Source: Datura wrightii
Taxonomy: Eukaryota; Streptophyta; Magnoliopsida; Solanales; Solanaceae
DNA length: 64,000 nucleotides
NCBI GenBank assembly: GCA_035772735.1
Contig: JASDFA010000007.1
Coordinates: 87,381,501-87,445,500, forward strand
Direction of reading: 5' to 3'
The translations under genes were made by a program, and so were the position numbers. Numbering within the stretch: the first letter of the stretch is position 1; each line of letters opens with the position of its first letter. Below are positions 43,863 through 56,755 of the stretch, piece by piece. The notes under the pieces were generated by a model, which had not been told where the DNA came from, ran no database searches, and saw only the letters and a list, made by a program, of their open reading frames with translations.

Positions 43863-45955
43863 TGTTACACCCCGTAAGTTTCTAGCATTTAGTCGGCCTA
43901 TTGGCAAGTTGGTTGAGAGTTTTAGAGTGCCATATGTATGAGGAAAGGGCCCTGGGAAAGGCCGAACGAGTGTCAAGTCGGGATTTCGCGAGAGGAGGCC
44001 GAACCAAGCTGCCCAAAGGGGCAAACTGGCACGGAGCTGCTCCTCCGTGTTAGCCAACGTGGAACGGAGCAGAATCAGCGCGTTGGCCAGCGTGCCACGT
44101 TGCTGCTTCAAGTATATATAGGCCTCACCCTTAAATTTCATGTTATTTTTCATATACAACACGACTAGCAGAGAATAGAGATGAAGGAGACATATAATTT
44201 TCATCTGATTACGCCGCTAAACGCCGTCCAAATCCAAATTAACTTCGGGTATCGAAGTATAAAGCTGCAAGGAGCATTTCTACGGAGTTAGTTTTGTGAA
44301 ATTCGCCCGGCAAACCGTCGTTCCGCCGAGCCAAAGTTATTGGAATTGCTCCAAACTAGTGTCAATACAATCCCAGTCTTAAAGTAAGCATTTCTCCCTT
44401 CTAGATTTTCGAGAAATAACGAGGTTTCGACTGTGTTCCGTAAAGTTAGAATATAGTTAATATTTATATATAAAGTTTTCCTTTTTTCTGAATTTAGTGT
44501 TAAAACTAGTCCAGTCTTTCCAGTAACACGATTTCAGTTGGGAAGAGCTATTGAATACTAATTGGAACTCGCCAGTTAATCGGTAAACAGCGAACGAGGT
44601 ATGTTAAGGCATTTTCTTTCGGCAAGTTAGTTTCTTCAGCATAGTAATCCAGTATGAATCCCAGTAAAGCATGTCAGGAGTATGTTATCATGTCTAGTTG
44701 TTATTGTCAGTCGAAACTCATAAATCGTATTGTTTTGGGATAGATTATACCTGTATAGCCTTCTTGACCACCCCAGGGTTAATAGCTGTGTCGCCGCCCG
44801 CCAGGGGCGAGGATGCGTCGCTCTACAGAGCGGCATGCCGTCCGCAAGGGACGAAGATGGGGATCCGGATCCTCATATTGTCGTGGTTGGCCTTATACAC
44901 ACCTCCGCCGAGCTCTTACGCCCGGGGTGTAGATATCAGGAGTCCTCCGGACTCAGGCGCAACTATAGTCAGGGGCCGAGCGGGCCCAGCTGCAGACCCA
45001 GGGGACTGACAAGACACTTATAGCTGGTAGTTGATTCGGTATGACCTGGATAGGGGTATATAGATTGAGGTGTACTCACTAGGGATAATGGGAGCCCGGG
45101 TGGGTTATTCTGTGTTGATTGTACCTTCCGGCTTATAGGAGCCAGGTAAGGTTTATGCTTGCTTTAGTTACTGATAGTTAGACAGTAGGACGCCTCATTT
45201 GTCAGGTATGACCCCTACCCTCCTTATTACAGTTATGTTTAGTCCTGATTTCACTTCTTCGGTCATCTTCAGTCCGTTTTCTTTACTTCAGTTATTGTCA
45301 GTTCTATTTCTTACTTTCAGTCATTTAAAGTTACTTCTTTACATACTCAGTACCTGTGGTACTGATGCCCTCTTCTGGGGCGCTGCATTACTTTCCTGCA
45401 GGTACAAATAGACGAGGAGCAGGTCCCTCATAGTTCTAGTCAGCTGTACAGAACCGTCAGCTCCCTTCTTCCAGAGCTTGTGTGACAGAGGTTTACTTCT
45501 TTTGTTTGTACAGTATGGGTAGGTCGAGGCCCTGTCCCGACCATCTTATTACTCCTAGAGGCTTGCAGATTACATTACTTCCCTGTGGTTAGATGATATC
45601 GGTCGTATGGGGCCCATATGTGTTTTAGACTATGTGTGTTGGCCGTGTGGGGTCTTGTTTAGCTATTAATTAGTGGCCTTGTCGGTCATAGCTCAGTTTA
45701 GCATCTGATTTCACTTTCCAGTTAAAACTAGATATCATGGTGGCCTTGTCGGCCCGCATAGGACTCCCTCTGTTTGTTTGTCTCCGGTTAGCTGTTTACT
45801 TTCACAGGTGGCTATAGGCCTATAGCCCGTTGTTTTCTTGATTCTAGAGTTAGAGTCAGCCCTTCACTAGAGGTGTTTGGGCTTAGTCAGCTCAGTAGTT
45901 CAGGTCCTAGACGGGCACCAGGTGCCAGTCATGCCTCCCAAGGTGGGGCGTGACA
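43863..45955 (+). repeat. C 5' LTR
   Basis: It runs TGTTACACCCCGTAAG to GGCGTGACA, 2093 bases. A palindromic module (CTCCGTGTTAGCC…GCGTGCCACGTTG) lies at about 44027-44103, followed by CAAGTATATATAGG at about 44108-44121. A splice-donor-like CGAG|GTATGT is at 44598, conserved in S1 and D. Confidence 0.9.
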
Positions 45956-45958
45956 AAC

Positions 45959-45972
45959 TTGGTACCAACGCA
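45959..45972 (+). other. C primer binding site (degraded)
   Basis: TTGGTACCAACGCA sits four bases after the LTR end, where TTGGTATCAGAGC is expected. It is partly mutated. Confidence 0.55.
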
Positions 45973-46168
45973 AGTCGTATCCCAGGGAGTCTGCAAGCTG
46001 TACTAAGTAGAGTCTTGTCTATGGATGTGTTGTGCACCACATACTATAGGCAGGAGGATGCAAGGCATGATAGGATGGTTACTCTTTCTTCTTATTCAGT
46101 CGTGCTATAGAGCGGTACAGTATAGGATTGAGTCCCTAAGCTCATTATACTCTTTTGTTGACAGAGAA

Positions 46169-47523
46169 ATGTCAGACCAGCGACACCCTACAACAGGAAG
46201 GAGGTTAGATGTAGCAGCAGGAGAGGGCACCAGTAGGGTGCCTCAGCCTCGATCAGAATCGACTCGATCTGAGGACAATAGGAGGTATCATCTCGACCTC
46301 CTCAGCAATCTCCACCATGTCAGGAGCCGCTTGGGACGGCCGGTGTGACGGCACCGCCTCCGACAGTTTCTATACCCGTGCCATCCGACCATGAGGCCAA
46401 GAGCGTGGTGGTTATGCTAGCATAGATGATGGCTGCTCAGCGCTAGCAAGTGTCACCTACAGTTGCAGAATCGGTAGGAGGGCTTGGTAGATCGAGGGTC
46501 TGAGAGTTCCTAGCACTAAGTCCCCCGCAATTCACAGGGACAGATCGGACCGAGGACCCTCAAGACTTCTTGGACTAGATGTAGAGGATTTTCAGGGTGA
46601 TGCATGCTACACCCACAGTGTCAGTTGAGTTGGCGGTATTCCGGCTACGGGACATCGTCGTACTGTGGTATGAGAGTTGGGAGAGGTCCCGAGAGAGAGA
46701 TGTTTCCCCTTCGACCTGGCCCAGCTTCTCAGAGGCTTTCTTGGATCATTACCTACCATGGGAGATTCGACAGGCCCAGGTTGATCAGTTCCTACACTTG
46801 GAGCAGGGGTCGGTGAGTGTTCGATGCCATGCGGTTTGATTCCTTGGCTCGTTATGCGCCAGCTTTTGTGGATACAATGTCAGCCAGGGTACACCGTTTT
46901 ATATGGGTTGAACCCAGAATATGTTGAGACCTGCATCACAGCCACACTGCGAGAAGATATGGATATCTCCCGTGTGCAGGCTTTTGCTCAGAATATTGAG
47001 GGTATCAGACTGCGGCAACGGGAGATTAGGAGAACAAGTCAGGAGTAGCGCCGCAGGGATAGACCAGAGGAATTACAGGAGGAGTCCCGGGGAGGACCTA
47101 GGCCATGGTTATCAGATAGGCCGCCTAGACCCCCGCCTCCATCGCAACGACAGAGAAGCAGGTCCAGTCACCGAGGGTAGCCAGAGCCCGGCGAAGGTTC
47201 GCAACCAGTAGGTTCACAGCAGCAGAGGGGAGTGGAGCAGACTGGGTTTACAATACCACGTTGCCCTATTTGCAGTCGACGCCACTCTGGAGCATGCCAC
47301 AGCATGCTACATTTGTGGACAGGAGGGTCATCAGATGAGGAATTGTCTAGCTAGGGGTCAGGGTGACCGGGATCAACAGGATAGGTCCTCGGCAGGATCA
47401 TGGGCTCCAGCATCCCCGACAGGGCGTAGGCCCTCAGTTTCAGCCGGCAGAGGCCGAGGCAGATCAGGGGCCTCCAGTTCAGGTGCCGGCTTAGACCGTA
47501 CTTACGCACTACTAGGGCGATAG
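46169..47523 (+). pseudogene. C gag
   Basis: ATG 46169 (MSDQRHPTTGRR) follows a TTGACAG acceptor-like site by four bases. After about 59 codons the frame is lost. Gag domain text appears in other frames: PQFTGTDRTEDPQDFLD near 46520-46575, then LRDIVVLWYESWERSR and FSEAFLDHYLPWEIRQAQVDQF (46650-46800). A zinc knuckle CYICGQEGHQMRNC is near 47307-47348. A G/R/S-rich tail leads to the protease. Many frameshifts and stops make it non-functional. Confidence 0.8.
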
Positions 47524-47547
47524 GAGTCAGAGTCGTCACCATATGTT

Positions 47548-48380
47548 GTGACAGGTATGCTGAACATTTGCTCTCATCCTGCTTATGTGTTGATAGATCC
47601 AGGATCCACTTTGTCCTATGTTACACTGCTGGTGGCACGGAAGTTTAGTATTATGCTGGAATTGTTTCAGCGACCTTTCTCAGTGTCTACACCCGTTGGT
47701 GACTCTATTATATCCAGAAAGGTCTATCGGGGGTGTACAGTAGAGGTTGTCAGTCGTCAGACTACGACAGACTTGATAGAACTAGAAATGGTTGATTTTG
47801 ATGCTATTATGGGTATGGATTGGTTAGCTCCATGCTATGCCAATGTCGAATGTTGGACAAAAATTATCCGATTCCACTTTCTAGGGGAGACAGTACGGGA
47901 GTGGAAAGGTAGTACAGCCACGCCAAAAGGTAGGTTTATTTCCTATCTTCGGGTAAGAAAATTGATAGCAAAAGGGTGCATTTATCATATAGTCAGAGTT
48001 CAGGATGTTCGGGTAGAGCCTCCGACCCTTCAGTTTATTCCAGTGGTTAATGAATTTCTCGACGTATTTTTAGATGAGCTTCCTAGTATTCCCCCAGAAA
48101 GGGAAATTGATTTTGCAATTTATCTTTTACCAGGCACTCGGCCTATATCTATTCCTCCATATCGAATGGCTCCAGATTCTTAGAGATCGCCAGCTATATG
48201 CAAAATTTTCAAAATGTGAATTTTGGCTGAATTCAGTAGCCTTCTTGGGCCATATTGTGTCAGATGTTGGTATACAAGTAGATACGCAGAAGATAGAGGC
48301 AGTGAAAACATGGCATAGACCTACCACTCTGACCGAGGTACATAGTTTCCTAGGGTTAGCCGGGTATTACTGAAGGTTCA
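47548..48380 (+). pseudogene. C protease with most of RT deleted
   Basis: A protease frame from 47548 (MTGMLNICSHPAYVLIDPGS) is open to 48183 and includes the LIDPGST active-site region, MGMDWLAPCYANV and the start of RT (ISIPPYRMAP). At about 48176 the sequence jumps from MAPDS directly into LRDRQLYAKFSKCEFW, which lies after motif C in M. All RT catalytic motifs (A to C) are therefore missing, roughly 450 bases. The thumb piece FLGHIVSDVGIQVDTQKIEAVK continues in another frame to a TGA near 48373. Confidence 0.85.
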
Positions 48381-50451
48381 TGGAAGGATTTTCCACTTTA
48401 GCCGCACCTTTAACCAAACTGATGCAGAGGGCAGCAAAATTCCATTGGACTGAGGCATGTGAGCAGAGCTTTTAGGAACTAAAAGACAGATTGACATCAG
48501 CACCGGTGCTAGAGTTGCTAGAAGGAACAGAGGGTTATGCAGTTTACTGTGACGCTTCGTGTGTTGGGTTAGGATGTGCTTTGATGCAGCATGGTAAGGT
48601 GATTGTCTATGCTTCCAGGCAGCTGAGGAAGCATGAGAAGAACTACCCTACCCATGAACTGGAGTTAGTTGTGGTGATTCATGCCTTGAAAATATGGAGA
48701 CACTACCTGTATGGCATCCATGTAGATATTTTCACTGATCACAAAAGCCTGCAGTATATTTTCACCCAGAAAGAGTTTAATTTGCGGCAGCGTCGCTGGT
48801 TGGAGTTGTTAAAGGATTATGATGTGAATATTTTGTATCACCCAGGAAGGGCCAATGTTGTAGCAGATCCCTTAACCGCAAATCCATGGGAAGCCTGGCA
48901 TATTTACAGCCCGAGCGGCAGGAATTGGCCCGAGAATTGCATCAGCTAGCCAGTTTAGCCATTCATATAGTGGAATCATGAGACAATGGAGCGGTAATCC
49001 TGAATACCACAGTGTCATCATTGGTTGTGGAAGTGAAAGAATGGCAGTATGAAGATCCTAGCCTGGTTCAGCTCAGAAATAGGGTCCAGCGAGGGGAAGT
49101 GACAGATTTCCAAGTAACCGAGGATAGAGTTTTGAGATATAGGGATCGCCTCTACGTTCCAGACGTGGCAGGGCTTCGCCAGCAAATTATGAGCGAGCTA
49201 TACTATGCCCGTTACTCTCTCCATCCAGGTTTGACAAAAATGTACCATGACATAAAAGAGATTTACTGGTGGGAGGGAATGAAAAAGGGGATAGCAGAAT
49301 TCATAGCTCAATGTCCCAATTGCCAAAAGGTGAAAGCTGAACATCAGAAACTAGGTGGACTGACACAGGATATAGTTGTGCCTTTATGGAAATAGGAGGT
49401 AGTCAATATGGATGTCGTAGTAGGGTTACCACGTACCAGGTGTAAACATGATTCTATCTGGGTAATTGTTGATAGGTTGATGAAATTAGATCACTTTCTG
49501 CCAGTAAAGGCAACCTTTTCAGCCGAAGATTATGCTGAGTTGTATATTAGAGAAATAGTCCGATTGCATGGTGTTCCATTGTCAATTATCTCTCACAGAG
49601 GGGCACAGTTTACACCTAAATTTTGGCAATCTTTTCAGAGAGTCCTAGGGATGCAGGTTAATCTGAGCAAACCCTTCCATCCTCAGACAAATGGGCAGGC
49701 AGAACGTACAATCCAGAAACTCGAGGATATGTTATGGGCATGTGTGCTAGATTTTGGAGGCAGCTGGGATGAACATCTATCGCTTATTGAATTTGCCTAT
49801 AATAACAGTTATCGTTCAGCAATTCAGATGGCGCCTTATGAAGCGTTATATGGATGAAAGTGTAGGTCTCCAGCTGGTTGGTTTAAGGTAGGGGAATCAG
49901 CATTGATTGGGCCAGATATTATTCTTCAGTCAGAAGAGAAAGTAAAGATTATCAGGGAACGTTTGCTGACAGCTCAGAGCCACCAGAAATCTTATGCCGA
50001 TGTGCAGCGAAGAAACCTAGAATTTAATATGGGTGACTGGGTGTTCCTGAAGGTTTCACCGATAAAGGGTGTGATGAGATTTGGTACGAAAGGAAAACTT
50101 AGCCCAAGGTTTATTGGTCCTTATTAGATTCGCCGAAGGATAGGCCAGGTGGCTTATGAATTGGATTTACCTCCAGAACTAGAATCCGTTCGCCCAGTTT
50201 TTCATGTATCAATGCTGAGGAAGTGTATAGGAGATCCCTCCTGGATTGTTCCAGTCAAAGACGTCCAAATCACTGAGGAGTTAGCTTATGAAGAAGCTCC
50301 AGTAGCCATACTAGATCAGCAGATCCGTAGACTAAGAACTAAAGATGGTTCTTCCGTTAAAGTGTTATGGCGAAATAATAACCGAGAGGAGATAACCTGG
50401 GAGGCAAAAGATGATATGAAAATCAGATATCCCCATTTATTTCAGACTTAG
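48381..50451 (+). pseudogene. C RNase H, integrase and chromodomain
   Basis: RNase H shows YCDASCVGLGCALMQ (catalytic D), THELELVVVIHALKIW (E) and FTDHKSLQYIF (D) in 48491-48949. Integrase follows with CPNCQKVKAEHQ (49310 on), a TAG at 49395 where tryptophan is usual, NMDVVVGLP (first D), IISHRGAQF and TNGQAERTIQ (E). The second catalytic aspartate is histidine here. The C-terminal GDWVFLKVSP/GPY part is broken by TGA 49857 and TAG 50127. The chromodomain-like tail (VAILDQQIRRLRTKDGSSVK…TWEAKDDMKIRYPHLFQT) ends at 50451. Confidence 0.85.
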
Positions 50452-50692
50452 TCAGATTGTGCAGCTAGAGGTATGTTGTTGTTGTTATTTCATAAGTTGC
50501 ATTACACACATGTATATGTGAGATATTTAACTTCAGTCTATTGTGATATGAATGCCATAGTATTGTGTGGAGTACCTGTATTGGACTTTTCTGTGTTTCA
50601 GGGTTTTTGGATAGTCCATATTACAGGGGAGACTCTGCAGAAATTTTTCCGGAATAAGTAATTGCAGGTTAAGGTTCTTGCAAGTAGAAGTT

Positions 50693-50728
50693 AACATTCG
50701 AGGACGAATGTTCTTAAGGGGGGGAGGA
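50693..50728 (+). promoter_or_regulatory. C hairpin and polypurine tract
   Basis: AACATTCG-AGGA-CGAATGTT (50693-50712) is a perfect 8-bp stem with a four-base loop. It is followed by CTTAAGGGGGGGAGGA, which abuts the 3' LTR at 50729. Confidence 0.8.
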
Positions 50729-52858
50729 TGCTACACCCCGTAAATTTCTAGTGTTTAGTCGGCCTATTCGCAAGTTGGTTGAGAGTTTTAGAGTGCCATA
50801 CGTACGAGGAAAGGGCCCGAGGAATGCCCGAACGAGTGTCAAGTTGGGATTTCGTGAGAGGAGGCCGAACCAAGCTGCCCAGAGGGGCAGTGGCATGGAG
50901 CTTCTCCTCCGCGTTAGCCAACGTGGCACGGAGCAGAATCAGCACATTGGCCAGCGTGCCACATTGCCTTGTATGCTGCTTCAAGTATATATAGGCCTCA
51001 CCCTTAGATTTCATGTTATTTTTCATATATAACATGACCAGCAGAGAATAGAGACGAAGGAGACATATAATTTTCATCTGATTACGCCGCTAAACGTCAT
51101 CCAAATCCAAATTAACTTCGGGTATCAAAGTATAAGGCTGCAGGGAGCATTTCTACAGAGTTAGTTTCGTGAAATTCGTCCGACGAACCGTTGTCCCGCC
51201 GAGCCAAAGTTGTTGGAATTGCTCCAAACTAGTGTCAATATGATCCAGGGCTTAAAATAAGCATTTCTCCCTTCTAGACTTTTGAGAAATAACGAGGCTT
51301 CGACTGTGTTCCGTAAAGTTAGAATATAGTTAATATTTATATATAAAGTTTTCCTTTTTGCCGAATTTAGTGTTAAAACTAGTCCTGTCTTTCCAGTAAC
51401 ACGATTTCAGTTGGGAAGAGCTATTAAATACTAATTGGACTCGCCAGTTAATTGGTAAACAGCGAACGAGGTATGTTAAGGCATTTTCTTTCGGCAAGTT
51501 AGTTTCTTTAGCATAGTAATCCAATATGAATCCCAATAAAGCATGTCAGGAGTATGTTATCATGTCTAGTTGTTAATGTTAGTCGAGACTCATAAATTGT
51601 ATTGTTTTGGGCTGGATTATACCTGTATAACTTTCGTGACCACCCCAGGGTTAATAGCAGTGTCGCCGCCCGCCAGGGGCAAGGATACATCGCTCTATGG
51701 AGCGGCATGCCGTCCGCAAGGGACGAAGATGGGTATCCAGATCCTCATATTGCCGTGGTTGGCCTTATACACACCCCCGCCGAGCGCTTTCGCCCGGGGT
51801 TTAGATATCAGGAGTCCTCCGGACTCAGACACAGCTATAGTCAGGGGCCGAGCGGGCCCAACTACAGACCCAGGGGACTGGTAGGATGCTTATAGCTGGT
51901 AGTTGATTCAATATTACCTGGATAGGGGTATATAGATTGAGGTGTACTCACTAGGGCTAATGGGAGCCCGGTGGGTTATTCTGTGCTGATTGTACCTTCC
52001 AGCTTATGGGAGCCAGGTAAGGTTTATGCTTGCTTTAGTTACTGATAGTTAGACAGTAGGACGCCTCATTTGTTAGGTATGACCCTTACCCTCCTTATTA
52101 CAGTTATGTGTAGTCCTGATTTCGCTTCTTCAATCATCTTCAGTCCGTTTTCTTTACTTCAGTTATTGTCAGTTCTATTTCTTACTTTCAGTCATTTGAA
52201 GTTACTTCTTTACATACTCAGTACCTGTGGTACTGCAGCCCTCTTCTGGGGCGCTACATTACTTGCCTGCAGGTACAGATAGACGAGGAGAAGGTCCCTC
52301 GTAGTTCCGGTTAGCTGTACAGAGCTGCCAGCTCCCTTCTTCCGGAGCTTGTGTGACAGAGGTTTACTTCTTTTGTTTGTACAGTATGGGTAGGCCGGGA
52401 CCCTGTTCCAACCATCTTATTACTCCTAGAGGCTTGCAGATTACATTACTTCCCTGTGGTTAGATGATATCGGCTATATGGGGCCCATATATGTTTTAGA
52501 CTATGTGTGTTGGCCGTGTGGAGCCTTGTTTAGCTGTTAATTAGTGGCCTTGTCAGTCATGGCTCAGTTTATCATCTGATTTCACTTTCCAGTTAAAACT
52601 AGATATCATGGTGGCCTTGTCGGCCTACATAGGACTCCCTATGTTTGTTTGTCTCTGGTTAGCTGTTTACTTTCACAGGTGGCTATAGGCCTTGTCGGCC
52701 GGGGGTTGTATTTACAGCCGCTATATAGCCCATTGTTTTCTTGATTCTAGAGTTAGAGTCATCCCTGCACCAGAGTTGTTTTGGCTCAGTCAGCTCAGTA
52801 GTTCTGGTCCTAGACGGGCACCAGGTACCAGTCATGCCTCCCAAGGTAGGGCATGACA
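50729..52858 (+). repeat. C 3' LTR
   Basis: It begins TGCTACACCCCG and ends GCATGACA, 2130 bases. It keeps a ~38-base stretch around 52690-52728 ('gccgggggttgtatttacag') that the 5' LTR lacks. The palindromic module is at about 50885-50972. Confidence 0.9.
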
Positions 52859-54418
52859 ATAAGACATTCATAATTATAATCGTAAATAAATTTTATCAAA
52901 AAATAACTTGATCCAATAACATGAACATAACAATGCATAAAACATGCAGAACAATGGGAGGACTCATCATAACCGACACCATCATGGTAGAGCCTTTCAT
53001 GTGCCCTACTATCTCACTCAAATGGGCAGAGCCGACCCTGGCTTGCCAGGCGATGGTCGTGCATTAGGTGTGATATCACATTCTAAGGGGATCATTATCA
53101 ATACATCATATCATTTACAAACCCACGGTGGCACGTGGTTATGAGACACTGGCGTAGTCCTTTGAACGCCGAGTTGTTCGGTGCTAGACACAGCTCCCAA
53201 AAACATGCATATAGGCTCATACATAAATCAATAACATCATGCATTAAAATTCATTGGCTAAGATATAACATTTATCATCATTGATCCTCCTTAAAACATG
53301 TCTAGCCAAGAATTAAAGCCCTTTTCATCGGCCAACATCATAAATCGATAATTCATGTAATTTGTTTCATAAATGTTAAATCATTCTTCAGCATGTGGGC
53401 ATTGCCCATTACTTCATCATACTCTACTTTCAAAATATGCTCATAAACATGGGTAACTAGAAAATCATGTTTTTCCATCATCAATAAACTCAAATTATAG
53501 AATATCATAACTTCCATGAACTTTCTCCAAATAGGCATTTTTTATTTAAAAGCTTGAAACATGATTAAAAGGAACTAATGATAAAACCTGCCCATCATTC
53601 ATAACTTAATAATTAAAACTCAATTAAAACATGACCATAAAGAGAAATCACATTTTCATGCATTTAAGTAAAACCCCATAGAGTTGAATAGGAGAATTCA
53701 TGATTTTAATCGAAATTGGGCATGGGTGAGGAAGAATTCCACCCATTTTAAAATCCTACATACTTGGGAATGGATGAACTTAAAGTTCCTTGAACACCCA
53801 CAAAGAAATTGATGAAAATCTTGGGGAAGAAGGCCTTGAATCTCCCAAAAACCTCTCCAAGCTTTTGCATGAGGATGGGCATGCATAAAGGGCTTAACCC
53901 ACCTTATCTAACTCAGAAACATATCCAAACGAGGTAGTTTAGGCCTTAGGGACTTAAGAAATTATGAAAAAACCCTTATTAAAACGTAAAAAATTTCTGG
54001 TCGCCAGTCCCCACGAGGGACCTACGGGTCGTTGCCACAGGGAACGACTCGTGGCCATGGTCCGTTAAGTCCACTGCCCAAACATCCAAGGGGACCTCAT
54101 GGGTGACTTCACGAGTTGTGAGGTTCGACCACGACTCGCAGTCACCTTCCGTGGCCTACACCACCCATCCTAACTTGCCAATCCTCCAAGGTTGACCATG
54201 GGTGACCTCACGAGTCGTGAGGTCTGACCACTACTCGTGGTCAAGCCCATGGCCTCCTCACTCAGGCCTTGCCACACCATGCTTACCACGAGTCACCTCA
54301 TGACTCGTGGTCACTCCTCACGACTCACCTCACGGGTCGTTCTGTGATCTGGTGGAAATTTTCAGTTTTTTTGCGTTTTTACTTTCGGGTTTGATCCTTG
54401 GGTTCCTGGGGTATAACA
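52859..54418 (-). repeat. M 3' LTR, right part
   Basis: It opens with ATAAG (52859-52863, right target copy of C) and continues the M LTR to its start TGTTATACCCC (minus strand) at 54418. Between about 53995 and 54350 it is dense with CACGAGTCGTGAGGT/ACCACGACTCG-type inverted motifs. Confidence 0.9.
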
Positions 54419-54423
54419 AGATC

Positions 54424-54454
54424 TCTCCCTTGGGAACATTCGTCCTTGAATGTT
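54424..54454 (-). promoter_or_regulatory. M hairpin and polypurine tract
   Basis: On the minus strand AACATTCA-AGGA-CGAATGTT (54454-54435; one mismatch) is followed by CCCAAGGGAGAGAT and the LTR start. Confidence 0.7.
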
Positions 54455-54664
54455 AGAAACATGTAGAAAACTCAAAAACTAGCTATCATCATATACAATT
54501 ACCAGTCATTTAAGCCGAAAATGGATAGAATGACTACCTCCGAAAGGAACTACACAGCTAAACTGAATTCAGACATCACATACATTTATCATATCCTAAA
54601 ACAAACTTGTAGACATGAACTGAACGGGAAAAGCTAATTAAAGGTTTAGGGAAAAATTGATACC

Positions 54665-56755
54665 TCAAACTGAAACTAAGCTAGTAAGGAACAAATGAGG
54701 GTATTTAGCTATCATATCTGCTTTGGCTTCCCATGTAGCTCCCTCAACATGTTGATTTCTCCATAATACTTTAACTGAAGCTACTTCTTTGTTCCTCAGC
54801 CTCCGAACCTGACGATCCAAGATTTCAACGGGAATTTCTTCATAATTGAGGCTGTCCTTCGCCCAATGCTATCTACCGGAACTACCAAGGTTGGATCACC
54901 CAAGCACTTCTTCAAAAGTGACACATGAAACACGAATGAACCGAAGATAGCTCCAAGGGCAAGTCCAACTCATATGCCACCTTACCAACTCTTCTCACAA
55001 CCCGGTAGGGGCCAACATAGCAGGGACTGAGTTTTCCTTTCTTCCCAAACTGCATGACTCCCTTCATGGGCGATACCTTTAGAAACACTCAGTCGTCCAC
55101 ATCAAACTCTAGATCTCTTCTCCTTAATTCAGCATATGATTTCTGATGACTCTGAGCAGTTTTCAACCGGTCCCTTATCAACCAAACCTTCACCATTGCC
55201 TCATGAACCGAATTTGGTCATATCATAGCTGCCTCACCAACCTTGAACCATCCGATGGGAGATCTACACCTCCGCCTGTAAAGAGCCTTGAACGGTGCCA
55301 TCTGGATACTAGAGTGGTAACTGTTATTATAAGCAAACTCGATCAAGGGAAAATGATCATCCCAACTACCTTTAAAATCCATAACACATGCCCTCAACAT
55401 ATCCTCAAGGGTCTGAATGGATCGTTCTGCTTGGTCGTCTATTTGCGGATGGAAGGCTGTACTGAGCTTAACCTGTGTCCCAAGTCCTTTTTGAAAAGAA
55501 CACCAGAATTAAGAGGTAACTGAGTACCTCGGTCTGAGATAATAGACAAGGGCACTCCATGAAGTCGAAACAACTCTCGAATATACAACTTAGCATAATC
55601 ATCTGTTGAATCCGTGGTCTTGACCGGTAGGAAGTGTGCAACCTTGGTTAACCTATCGACCACCACCCAAATGGAGTCATATTGCCTGCGAGTACGGAGT
55701 AGACCTGTAACAAAATCCATATTAATCTCTTCCCACTTCCAAGTGGGAATGCTGATATCCTGAAGTACACCTCCTCGTCTTTGATGTTCGACTTTCACTT
55801 GCTGGCAGTTTGGACATTTATCTACAAACTCCACAATATCTTTCTTCATACCATCCCACTAATAAATTTCTCGCAAATCCCGATACATTTTTGTGGATCC
55901 TGGATGAATAGAATATCTAGTACTATGTGCCTCATAGAATATTCAAACTCTCAAATTATCAACGTCCGAAACATATAGCCGACCTTGGTATCATAGCACA
56001 CCATCGCCCCCTTGAGAGAATACCTCCACCTTCTAACTTCACACCGCATCCTTCAGCTTCCTCAATAGTGGATCCTCATCTTGCCTGGATTTAACATCAA
56101 CTACCAAGGACGATTCTAACCCGTTATGCAAAACAACACAACCATCGGTCGAGTCGATCAATCTAACTCCCAGTCTTGCAAGTCGGTGGACATCCTTCAC
56201 CAACTCCTTCCTTCCCTCATCCATGTGGGACACACTTTCCATGGAGAGCCTACTAAGTGCATCCGCAACAACATTAGCCTTTGCCCGGGTGGTAAAGAAC
56301 ACTCATGTCGTAGTCCTTAAGTAATTCCAACCACCTCCTTTGCCGAAGATTTAGATCCTTCTATGTGAACATATATTGCAAGATCTTGTGATCTGTAAAT
56401 ACATTCACGTGGACCCCATACAAGTAATATCACCATATCTTCAATGCAAACACCACCGAGCCAACTCAAGATCATGGGTCGGGTAATTCGTTTCATGAAC
56501 TTTCAGTTGTTTCGAGGCATATGCTATTATCTTCCCACGCTGCATCAACACACATTCCAGCCCGACTCTCGAAGAATCACTATACAATACAAAGCCATCA
56601 GCACCCTCGAGTAACGTCAACACTGGTGCTGAAGTGAGTCGAGTCTTTACCTCTTGAAAGCTTTTCTCACAAGCATCCGACCATTGGAATTTCACCTTTT
56701 TCTGAGTCAACTTAGTCAAAGGTTCCGTAATAGATGAGAAACCCTCCACAAACCC
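54665..56755 (-). pseudogene. M RNase H, integrase and chromodomain
   Basis: Read leftwards: RNase H from 56749 (FVLYSDSSRVGLECVLMQ, THDLELA), frameshifted near 56441. The tail KANVVADALSRLSMESVSH follows at 56302. Integrase begins near 55849 with CPNCQQVKVEHQRR, then MDFVTGLLRTRRQYDSIWVVVDRLTK (first D) and IISDRGTQL (second D); the frame breaks near 55439. Text continues LRACVMDFKGSWDDHFPLIEFAYNN at 55400. The GPY/F-like part is damaged between 55200 and 54960. A chromodomain-like end (ATWEAKADMIAKYPHLF) stops at TGA 54667-54665. Confidence 0.82.

Larger units (their letters stand above)
43863..52858 (+). mobile_element. C: Tekay-like element nested in M's 3' LTR
   Basis: 8996 bases with two LTRs (43863-45955 and 50729-52858), flanked by ATAAG (43858-43862 and 52859-52863). 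Gag, protease, RNase H, integrase and chromodomain remnants are present, and most of RT is deleted. The LTRs differ at many sites (about eight in the first 80 bases by eye, plus indels), so the copy is old. Confidence 0.92.
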
